Below, piece by piece: positions 1 through 4,379 of a stretch of 5,600 nt of DNA. The translations under genes were made by a program, and so were the position numbers. Below the pieces are notes generated by a model. That model was not told where the DNA came from. It saw nothing but the letters and a program-made list of their open reading frames with translations, and searched no databases. The first letter of the stretch is position 1. Each line of letters begins with the position of its first letter. The stretch comes from Candidatus Izemoplasma sp. (GTDB taxonomy: Bacteria; Bacillota_I; Bacilli_A; Izemoplasmatales; Izemoplasmataceae): positions 1-5,600 of the forward strand of contig SKJA01000047.1 of NCBI GenBank assembly GCA_007116105.1. The letters are read 5' to 3'.

Positions 1-432
1 GCGCATGGCCACCTCGTGTTGAACCATCACAATGATGGTTTGAACAATGTGTGAGGTCTCCAATAACTTAAACAAGATGGGTGTGGTGATGTAATAGGGT
101 AAATTGGCTACGACAATGGCTTCTTCAAGTGTTGGATCGATGGTCAGTAAATCTTCATCGATGTCTCTTTTTAACACATCCTCAGCTATCAACACGAGTC
201 CTTGAGGACCGAATTCTTCCTCTAAATGAGGAATCAAGTCCCGATCGATCTCATAAGCAATCACTTGTTTGGCTTGTTTGATCAAATGACGGGTTAAAGC
301 ACCTGTTCCAGGACCAATTTCAAGCACCGTTTCATGCCCTTTTAAGTTTGCTAAGCGAACTATTTTATCCTGCATGTTGCGATCGACAAGGAAATTTTGG
401 CCAAAATACTTTTTTGCTCTAGGTTTATTCAT
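1..432 (-). CDS. rsmA: 16S rRNA (adenine1518-N6/adenine1519-N6)-dimethyltransferase RsmA (KsgA), C-terminal part outside window
   Basis: RsmA uses S-adenosylmethionine to dimethylate two adjacent adenines in the helix 45 loop of 16S rRNA late in small-subunit assembly. I read 144 residues from the ATG at 430-432 to the window edge; the family is usually about 270-290 residues, so roughly the N-terminal half is here. Visible motifs are KKYFGQNFL (residues 7-15), the SAM-binding glycine loop LEIGPGTG (37-44), the acidic ribose-binding motif YEID (60-63), the catalytic motif NLPYYITTPIL (110-120) and MVQHEVAMR near the edge. NLPY is the family's adenine-binding signature. The start overlaps the end of rnmV by 8 nt, and an AAGAGGGG ribosome binding site lies 7 nt upstream, inside rnmV. 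The rnmV-rsmA pairing is classical in Bacillota. No damage is seen in the visible part. Confidence 0.96.
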   Translation of the reverse strand, partial: MNKPRAKKYFGQNFLVDRNMQDKIVRLANLKGHETVLEIGPGTGALTRHLIKQAKQVIAYEIDRDLIPHLEEEFGPQGLVLIAEDVLKRDIDEDLLTIDPTLEEAIVVANLPYYITTPILFKLLETSHIVQTIIVMVQHEVAMR

Positions 433-955
433 GGTTTAACCCCTCTTGAATCATGACTTCCGTGATGGCGTGTCGATTGAGTGTTTGGTAAAAGGCTTTA
501 CCATTCCCCATCGGCAAGTGATAGTGTTGTGCAATGCGTTGTCGATTCTTTCTTGAATTTGATGATATTACAAATAGTTCTTGATACTTTTCATACGCCA
601 ATGTTCCACGTGGAACATCCGCATATTGAATCCGATTTAACGCTTCTTTTAAGGTTTCGTTAGAGGCATGCTCCACACCAATTTTTCCTTTGCTTTTGTC
701 GGTGCAAACTTCTGGTTGAAGGTGAATGTGAGCGCAAGGTCCTAATGAATGTTCAAGTCGTTTACGTATTTTCATGCCTGCATGGTCAGGATCTAAGAAT
801 AGGACGAGTGTTCTAGTTTCTTTTAACCGCTCTAGTTCTTCAAACACGTCTCGGTGCATGTTTGACCCGCCTGTCACAACAACCTCTAGCGTCGCATCGA
901 TTGCTTTTAATCGCATCGCATCGTGTCGGCCTTCAACAACAAAGATTGGCTTCAT
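425..955 (-). CDS. rnmV: Ribonuclease M5 (5S rRNA maturase)
   Basis: RNase M5 makes the final cuts that release mature 5S rRNA from its precursor, acting on a double-stranded stem with ribosomal protein L18 (known for B. subtilis). The protein has 176 residues, close to the usual 180-190. It opens with a Toprim domain: VVEGRHDA holds the conserved Glu (E8), and FLDPDHAG holds the DxD metal pair (D55, D57). IGVEHAS (92-98) is a family hallmark. The C-terminal part (about 127-176, with NGKAFYQTLNRH) matches the RNA-binding domain of M5. The ATG overlaps the stop of the upstream lipid kinase as ATGA, and the end overlaps rsmA, so the three genes form one translationally coupled operon. Residues 113-119 (DVPRGTL) are encoded by an 18-bp palindrome that looks like parS. 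Confidence 0.93.
   Translation of the reverse strand: MKPIFVVEGRHDAMRLKAIDATLEVVVTGGSNMHRDVFEELERLKETRTLVLFLDPDHAGMKIRKRLEHSLGPCAHIHLQPEVCTDKSKGKIGVEHASNETLKEALNRIQYADVPRGTLAYEKYQELFVISSNSRKNRQRIAQHYHLPMGNGKAFYQTLNRHAITEVMIQEGLNHE
440..447 (-). promoter_or_regulatory. Ribosome binding site of rsmA, inside rnmV
   Basis: The minus strand reads AAGAGGGG seven bases before the rsmA ATG. It is buried in the last codons of rnmV, so rsmA is probably translated by coupling to rnmV. This fixes the rsmA start at 432. Confidence 0.75.
601..618. other. parS: Candidate parS site (ParB/Spo0J binding), perfect palindrome
   Basis: Seen: ATGTTCCACGTGGAACAT is an 18-bp perfect palindrome. Its inner 16 bases (602-617) match TGTTNCACGTGNAACA at every defined position. 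Known: B. subtilis parS is TGTTTCACGTGAAACA, and variants with GTTCCAC half-sites occur in other phyla. ParB loads there as a CTP-dependent clamp to segregate origins and recruit SMC. The site sits inside rnmV codons 113-119; embedding in genes is common for parS. Inference: this is a functional centromere-like site, supported by the second near-match at 1758-1773 and by the usual origin-proximal position of rnmV-rsmA. No parA/parB or oriC lies in the window to confirm it. Confidence 0.75.
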
Positions 956-1866
956 GAAGACGCCTCGTCTGCGAAATAGAGTGTTTTCTTAGGGTGCACA
1001 TAGATGGGCAATGCTCTTTTGATAATGCGGACTTGTTGATTCCCACTGTTCGCGCCTTCACCATCGACATTCCAACTACGGTGATGATTGGTTACCACGT
1101 GTACTTGACGACCTTTCAAGTACGTCACACCTGGAATCTTACGAATTCTGAGTAAGAAGGCTAATAAAAACAAAACATTGTTGAATAGAGGAACGTAAGG
1201 AAAAGCAATAACATTTAACTCGCCGTCGTCAAGTTTCGGCTTTCGAATCAAATCAAAGCCTGCGACATAGCGTGAGTTTAGAATCAAAATCAAAGAATAC
1301 ACCCCGCGTTTGGATGTTTGATCGACGGTGATGTTTGCTTTAATCATGGGTACGGTAAAAAACGCGCGAACCCCGACAATGATGTACGCAGCATACCCTA
1401 AATATCGCTTTAGAATACGATTGGCCTTATAGGAGATATCCACATAGTTTCCGATGGCACTGACATACGCAAAATAGCCTTGAGCACTTTGTGCGATGTC
1501 CATTTGCTTCAATTCCCCAAACTCGATCACATCGAGTGCTTTATCAATGTTTTTAGGTATCCCTAGTGTATGGGCTAAGTCGCACGCAGTCCCACTAGGG
1601 ATATAACCAATGGGTGGCGCGTGTTTTACTTTAGCCACCGCATTGGTGATTTCGTTCATGGTCCCGTCGCCACCACTCACGACCACGAGATCCACTTTAT
1701 TGTACGCAGCCTCTTTATAGAGTTGAGTGGCGTGTCTGGCGTACTCTGTGGGCACTATGTTACACGTGAAACCTAGCGCTTCTAACCGCTTAACAACGGT
1801 TGGAAGCGCCTTTTTAAAACGTTCTTTCCCACTTTTGGGATTATATATAATCACGCATGTTTTCAT
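952..1866 (-). CDS. DgkB/YegS-family diacylglycerol (lipid) kinase
   Basis: Members of this family phosphorylate diacylglycerol or related lipids with ATP at the inner membrane face, returning diacylglycerol to phospholipid synthesis. The protein has 304 residues from the chosen start. The DAGK catalytic domain shows YNPKSGK (8-14), the nucleotide-binding SGGDGTMNE (64-72) and IPSGTACDLAHTLGIP (89-104). The C-terminal beta-sandwich domain shows KLDDGELNVI (211-220) and NVDGE (266-270), with the usual late Asp-Gly-Glu motif. The longer frame begins at a GTG at 1875, but that GTG lies inside the AAGGTGA ribosome binding site; the ATG at 1866 is correctly spaced, so I use it. The usual GTxND motif reads GTACD here (Cys95 for Asn), so exact substrate and activity are unproven. 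It leads the operon with rnmV and rsmA. A parS-like site covers codons 32-37. Confidence 0.9.
   Translation of the reverse strand: MKTCVIIYNPKSGKERFKKALPTVVKRLEALGFTCNIVPTEYARHATQLYKEAAYNKVDLVVVSGGDGTMNEITNAVAKVKHAPPIGYIPSGTACDLAHTLGIPKNIDKALDVIEFGELKQMDIAQSAQGYFAYVSAIGNYVDISYKANRILKRYLGYAAYIIVGVRAFFTVPMIKANITVDQTSKRGVYSLILILNSRYVAGFDLIRKPKLDDGELNVIAFPYVPLFNNVLFLLAFLLRIRKIPGVTYLKGRQVHVVTNHHRSWNVDGEGANSGNQQVRIIKRALPIYVHPKKTLYFADEASS
958..970 (-). promoter_or_regulatory. Ribosome binding site of rnmV, in a small hairpin loop
   Basis: The minus strand reads AGACG-AGG-CGTCT, a perfect 5-bp stem whose three-base loop is the only Shine-Dalgarno-like AGG before rnmV, seven bases from its ATG. The site lies in the last codons of the lipid kinase gene, whose stop overlaps the rnmV start (ATGA). 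Ribosomes finishing the kinase would melt the stem, which fits translational coupling. The stem is short, so its effect is uncertain. Confidence 0.5.
1558..1603. repeat. 11-bp perfect inverted repeat with 24-bp spacer inside the lipid kinase gene
   Basis: The arms TATCCCTAGTG (1558-1568) and CACTAGGGATA (1593-1603) are exact reverse complements; a G-U pair could extend the stem by one. The repeat spans the codons for the IPSG...TLGIP motif, so part of its symmetry may come from the similar peptide codons at each end. No U-tract follows, so it is not a terminator. No function is assigned. Confidence 0.4.
1758..1773. other. parS: Second candidate parS site, one defined mismatch
   Basis: TGTTACACGTGAAACC matches TGTTNCACGTGNAACA except for the final base (C for A). 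On the minus strand its 14-base core GTTTCACGTGTAAC is one base off the B. subtilis-type GTTTCACGTGAAAC. The flanking A and T are the same as at 601-618. It lies in the lipid kinase gene (codons 32-37, GFTCNI) in a different protein context from the first site, so shared peptide sequence cannot explain the resemblance. parS sites often come in clusters near the origin. It is weaker than the first site because the palindrome is imperfect. Confidence 0.55.
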
Positions 1867-1871
1867 CGCAT

Positions 1872-1878
1872 TCACCTT
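1872..1878 (-). promoter_or_regulatory. Ribosome binding site that decides the lipid kinase start
   Basis: The minus strand reads AAGGTGA, and AGG ends 8 nt before the ATG at 1866. The upstream in-frame GTG (1873-1875) is part of this site and has no site of its own, so the ATG is preferred. Confidence 0.75.
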
Positions 1879-1883
1879 GTCTC

Positions 1884-1892
1884 ATTATAGCA
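1884..1892 (-). promoter_or_regulatory. Extended -10 promoter for the lipid kinase-rnmV-rsmA operon
   Basis: The minus strand reads TGCTATAAT, a consensus extended -10 element (TGN plus TATAAT). No convincing -35 lies 16-18 bp upstream; that space is occupied by the pta terminator. A start about 7 nt downstream (near 1877) would fall within the AAGGTGA ribosome binding site, leaving almost no leader. It is therefore either a near-leaderless promoter or a chance TATAAT, with the operon fed by read-through from pta. Confidence 0.45.
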
Positions 1893-1893
1893 T

Positions 1894-1926
1894 AAAAAAA
1901 GCTCGTTGACGCTAGGCGTCAAGAGC
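1894..1926 (-). terminator. Intrinsic terminator of pta, overlapping its stop codon
   Basis: On the minus strand, GCTC-TTGACGC (1926-1916) pairs with GCGTCAA (1912-1906) and GAGC (1904-1901) around one bulged C at 1905, with loop CTA, followed by seven U (1900-1894). The upstream arm is the coding sequence for the last residues of Pta, and the TAG stop (1914-1912) spans the loop and the first base of the downstream arm. An 11-bp stem with a U-tract is a strong terminator. Confidence 0.88.
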
Positions 1927-2865
1927 TTGAGCGGCAGTGATGATGGCCAAGTTATAAACGTCTGTGCTGTTGCAGCCGCGAGAGAGATCGTTGACCGGTT
2001 TTTTTAAGCCTGCTAGAACAGGCCCGATGGCTTCAAATCCACCTAAGCGTTGAACCATTTTATAGCCGATGTTGCCACTGTTTAGATCTGGGAAGACAAA
2101 GACGTTTGCATGTCCCGCCACAGTTGAACCCGGAAACTTGGCTTGTCCAACGGAAGGGACGACCGCAGCATCAAATTGCATTTCGCCGTCAACCGCAAGG
2201 TTGGGGTCAATCTCTTTGGCTTTTAAGGTTGCCGCTTTGACTTTTTGAGCATCTTCTGTGTTCGCTGAACCATTGGTTGAATAGGATAACATCGCAACTT
2301 TTGGATCAATGCCGAACATCGTTGCTGCTTTGGCAGACTCAATTGCAAACGACGCTAAATCATCCGCCGATGGATTCGGGTTAATCGCACAATCTCCCAT
2401 GATGTAGGCGAGATCCTCTTTTAACATTAAGAAGTAGCCGAAGGTTCTTAGGATGCCTGGCTTAGTTTTAATTAACTGGAGCGCTGGTCTAACAGTTTCG
2501 CCTGTGGAGTGAATGGCACCACTGACTAACCCATCCGCTTCGCCAGTTAACACTAGCAAGGTCCCATAATAATTGGGTTGTTTCATGCATTCGATGGCTT
2601 CATGGCGTTCTAACTTTCCAGCACGAGCGGCTAAGAAGGCTTCTAGTAACGCTGGATTTCGTGGATCATTTCCCATATCCACGACGTTCACATTCGGATG
2701 AAACTCCGTGTTGCCCGCAGCGTTCAACACCACTGGCGTAAGAACATTGTCTGCCGCTAACTGATTGACAGCTTCCACAATGCGTGGGTCGTTTCCTTCT
2801 GGAAAAACCACTCGAACGTTTTTCCCTATGACACGATCTTTTAAAGTGCTAAGTACAGATAACAT
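1912..2865 (-). CDS. pta: Phosphate acetyltransferase (phosphotransacetylase)
   Basis: Pta interconverts acetyl-CoA plus phosphate with acetyl phosphate plus CoA in the cytoplasm. With acetate kinase it yields ATP from acetyl-CoA in fermentation, or activates acetate in reverse. The protein has 317 residues from the chosen start, the size of the short class I enzymes without regulatory domain. Visible motifs are FPEGNDPRIVEA (21-32), GLVSGAIHSTGETVRPALQ (112-130), MLSYSTNGSA (192-201), DGEMQFDAAVVP (226-237), VFPDLNSGNIGYK (257-269) and NDLSRGCNSTDVYNL (292-306). The last contains the Ser-Arg pair placed at the active site in Methanosarcina Pta. The frame can be extended to a GTG at 2874, but that GTG lies inside the ribosome binding site; the ATG at 2865 is correctly spaced. 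No ackA is in the window. It is probably a single-gene unit, with its own promoter and terminator. A related phosphate butyryltransferase is less likely given the DLSRG region. Confidence 0.95.
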   Translation of the reverse strand: MLSVLSTLKDRVIGKNVRVVFPEGNDPRIVEAVNQLAADNVLTPVVLNAAGNTEFHPNVNVVDMGNDPRNPALLEAFLAARAGKLERHEAIECMKQPNYYGTLLVLTGEADGLVSGAIHSTGETVRPALQLIKTKPGILRTFGYFLMLKEDLAYIMGDCAINPNPSADDLASFAIESAKAATMFGIDPKVAMLSYSTNGSANTEDAQKVKAATLKAKEIDPNLAVDGEMQFDAAVVPSVGQAKFPGSTVAGHANVFVFPDLNSGNIGYKMVQRLGGFEAIGPVLAGLKKPVNDLSRGCNSTDVYNLAIITAAQALDA

Positions 2866-2870
2866 GCGCT

Positions 2871-2877
2871 TCACCTA
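2871..2877 (-). promoter_or_regulatory. Ribosome binding site that decides the pta start
   Basis: The minus strand reads TAGGTGA, and AGG ends 8 nt before the ATG at 2865. The in-frame GTG at 2872-2874 overlaps this site and lacks one of its own. Confidence 0.75.
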
Positions 2878-2890
2878 ACTTTCACTTTAC

Positions 2891-2918
2891 ATTATAGACA
2901 TTTTTTTGTTTTTTGCAA
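2891..2918 (-). promoter_or_regulatory. Promoter of pta
   Basis: On the minus strand a consensus -10, TATAAT (2896-2891), is preceded at 16 bp by TTGCAA (2918-2913), a 4-of-6 match to the -35 consensus; the spacer is AT-rich. Transcription would start near 2884, about 19 nt before the ATG, leaving room for the ribosome binding site. TTGCAA is itself a palindrome and lies about midway in the divergent region. Confidence 0.7.
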
Positions 2919-2936
2919 TGCACAACCCTGTGTTTT

Positions 2937-2945
2937 TGGTACAAT
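2937..2945 (+). promoter_or_regulatory. Extended -10 promoter of the ppaX-HIT-rhodanese operon
   Basis: TGGTACAAT is an extended -10 element (TGN plus TACAAT, 5 of 6). No good -35 sits at 16-18 bp; TTGCAA (2913-2918) is 21 bp away, too far. A start near 2952 would coincide with the AGGTGA ribosome binding site. The upstream in-frame ATG at 2944 overlaps this element, which argues against it as the start codon. Confidence 0.5.
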
Positions 2946-2950
2946 GACAC

Positions 2951-2957
2951 TAGGTGA
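2951..2957 (+). promoter_or_regulatory. Ribosome binding site that decides the ppaX start
   Basis: TAGGTGA ends four bases before the ATG at 2962, with AGG 7 nt from it. The ATG at 2944 has no such site and lies upstream of it. Confidence 0.75.
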
Positions 2958-2961
2958 TACT

Positions 2962-3618
2962 ATGTTGAACTACCCTTACGTCCTATTTGATCTGGACGGT
3001 ACCTTGATTGACACCAACCCCATCATCATCGCAAGCTATCGCTATACCTTTAAGCAATACTTACCCGATAAGCACTTTAGCGATCAGGACATCATTGATT
3101 TAATCGGTCCTCCATTGGAGACCATCTTTAAACAACTCATCCCTGCGGTTCCTTTCCAAGAGCTCGTCGATGTGTACCGAGCGTATTATCGGCAACATGA
3201 AGCCCAGTCACATACCCTCTATCCCGAGGTCAAAGAAACATTGGATGCACTCCATTCCATGGGGGCTAAAATGGCCATCGTCACTTCTAAATTTAAAGAG
3301 GGCGCACTCCCTAGCGTGCAGCATTATGGACTAGAACATTATTTTGAAGCCTTCGTTGGTTTGGATGATGTCGTTCAACCAAAACCTAACGGAGAGCCAG
3401 TTTCCTTAGCGCTTCGCCTCTTAGGCGCAGAAACCGGCGCAAAAGCGTTGATGATTGGCGACAACCAAAGCGACATCCTCGCAGGGTTTAATGCTGGGAT
3501 TGATGCGGCCGGCATCGCCTGGGCCATCAAAGGCGAAGATCATTTAGCACAAGTCAATCCAACGCACATGCTCAAGAGCATGCGTGATTTAATTGCTTTA
3601 GTTCGAGGAGGACAATAA
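2962..3618 (+). CDS. ppaX: HAD-family phosphatase, PpaX-like pyrophosphatase
   Basis: This is a haloacid dehalogenase-superfamily phosphohydrolase of 218 residues, almost the length of B. subtilis PpaX (216), which hydrolyses the pyrophosphate made when HPrK dephosphorylates P-Ser-HPr. HAD motif I is DLDGT (10-14, nucleophile D10 and acid D12), motif II VTS (107-109), motif III K141 in PKPNGEP, and motif IV MIGDNQSD (164-171). The cap domain is the C1 alpha-helical type. IDTN (16-19), IGPPLETIF (48-56), DDV (135-137) and AWAIKG (186-191) resemble PpaX more than phosphoglycolate phosphatase, which remains the alternative. hprK is not adjacent here, unlike in B. subtilis, so the physiological substrate is inferred. 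I take the ATG at 2962 rather than the one at 2944, which overlaps the -10 box. It heads a three-gene operon, and its stop is one base before the next ATG. Confidence 0.88.
   Translation: MLNYPYVLFDLDGTLIDTNPIIIASYRYTFKQYLPDKHFSDQDIIDLIGPPLETIFKQLIPAVPFQELVDVYRAYYRQHEAQSHTLYPEVKETLDALHSMGAKMAIVTSKFKEGALPSVQHYGLEHYFEAFVGLDDVVQPKPNGEPVSLALRLLGAETGAKALMIGDNQSDILAGFNAGIDAAGIAWAIKGEDHLAQVNPTHMLKSMRDLIALVRGGQ
3605..3611 (+). promoter_or_regulatory. Ribosome binding site of the HIT gene
   Basis: GAGGAGG is a near-perfect Shine-Dalgarno sequence eight bases before the ATG at 3620. It overlaps the last codons of ppaX. Confidence 0.8.
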
Positions 3619-3619
3619 G

Positions 3620-4033
3620 ATGTGTGTGTTTTGCAAAATCGTCGCAGGTGAGATTCCCGCGTATCGTCTTTATGAAGATGACGATGTCTTAGCTTTTTTA
3701 GACATCACCCAAGGAACGAAGGGCCATACCCTGCTCATTCCTAAAAAACACGTGAACAATGTCTATGAGATGGATGAAGCGTTAGCGCGCACCCTGTTCG
3801 CAAAAGTTCCGATGCTTGCACGCGCCTTAAAAAAAGCGTTTAATCCGATTGGACTGAATGTCGTAAACAACAACGATCAGCCGTTACAGTCGGTGTATCA
3901 CATCCATTTGCATCTGATTCCACGTTATGAAAACGACGGCATGAAGTTGACTACCTTAAACCGGATGTCGGAGCTAAAAGAAGACGACTATACCGCCATT
4001 CAAGAAGCCGTGGTGGCACATGTCAATCATTAA
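3620..4033 (+). CDS. hit: HIT-family (histidine triad) nucleotide hydrolase, HinT/Hit type
   Basis: HIT proteins of the HinT branch hydrolyse nucleoside phosphoramidates and aminoacyl-adenylates through a His-AMP intermediate. The protein has 137 residues, typical for the Bacillota Hit proteins (about 140). Seen: CVFCKIVAGEIPA at the N-terminus, with a Cys pair (C2, C5) that in this subgroup helps bind zinc; KGHTLLIPKKH (34-44); and the triad HIHLHLIPRY (94-103), in which the middle His (H96) is the expected nucleophile. Family knowledge gives the reaction class, but the cellular substrate is generally not known. It starts one base after the ppaX stop with a very strong ribosome binding site, and its end overlaps the rhodanese start by 14 nt, so the three genes are one transcript. 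Confidence 0.93.
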   Translation: MCVFCKIVAGEIPAYRLYEDDDVLAFLDITQGTKGHTLLIPKKHVNNVYEMDEALARTLFAKVPMLARALKKAFNPIGLNVVNNNDQPLQSVYHIHLHLIPRYENDGMKLTTLNRMSELKEDDYTAIQEAVVAHVNH

Positions 4034-4379
4034 TTTTTCCAATGTCGAAGCCCATTTAACCGATGAGAACTGCCAATTCGTTGATGTTCGTGAGCCCTAC
4101 GAGCTCCAAATGGATGGTTTCATCGAAGGGTTTCAATGCATCCCTTTTTACACCGCTTTAATCCATCAAAACATCGTGACGTATGTCCGCAATCCCGACA
4201 CTGAAAACGCCGTTTCAAATGCAGAAGCGCTCATGAAGCTGTTTGATAAATCCAAAGCCCTCTACCTTATGTGTAATTCAGGTGCCCGCTCTGGATATTT
4301 AACCTATGTGCTTCAACAACAAGGCTACACCGTCACCAACCTTGGGGGCATTCATGACTATCAGGCATTAAAAAAGTAA
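4020..4379 (+). CDS. Single-domain rhodanese-like protein
   Basis: Rhodanese domains carry sulfur as a cysteine persulfide and transfer it to thiophilic acceptors. This is a stand-alone cytoplasmic domain of 119 residues. Seen: DVREPYEL (22-29), the active-site loop CNSGARS (85-91) with catalytic C85 and the CxxGxR form of active members, and NLGGIHDY (107-114) near the end. The stretch between DVRE and the Cys loop is about 20 residues longer than in compact rhodaneses such as GlpE; the extra piece is around residues 45-70. There is no signal peptide or membrane segment. The ATG at 4020 overlaps the HIT gene by 14 nt and has only a weak ribosome binding site (GGTGG, 3 nt away), so translation probably depends on coupling. 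The TAA stop lies within the terminator stem. The acceptor and biological role are unknown. Confidence 0.88.
   Translation: MSIINFSNVEAHLTDENCQFVDVREPYELQMDGFIEGFQCIPFYTALIHQNIVTYVRNPDTENAVSNAEALMKLFDKSKALYLMCNSGARSGYLTYVLQQQGYTVTNLGGIHDYQALKK

Noticed and set aside
481..663. Plus-strand open frame of 60 codons
   Set aside because: Antisense shadow of rnmV; no family resemblance and no ribosome binding site.
952..955. TGA read as Trp (mycoplasma code)
   Set aside because: TGA ends the lipid kinase at the family-typical length in an ATGA overlap with rnmV, and Trp residues here (as in SWNVDGE and AWAIKG) use TGG.
774..992. Plus-strand open frame of 72 codons
   Set aside because: Antisense to rnmV and the end of the lipid kinase; low-complexity Ser/Thr/Arg composition typical of a shadow frame.
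1096..1101. Third CACGTG as possible parS (in the lipid kinase gene)
   Set aside because: The flanks GTTAC and TACTT match the outer parS positions poorly, so it is only the core hexamer.
1727..1909. Plus-strand open frame of 60 codons
   Set aside because: Antisense to the start of the lipid kinase, crossing its promoter and part of the pta terminator; no recognisable domain.
2913..2918. TTGCAA as -35 for the ppaX promoter
   Set aside because: The spacing to TACAAT is 21 bp, too long; the extended -10 is the better explanation on the plus strand.
3749..3754. Fourth CACGTG as possible parS (in the HIT gene)
   Set aside because: The flanks AAAAA and AACAA do not form the GTTN/NAAC half-sites.
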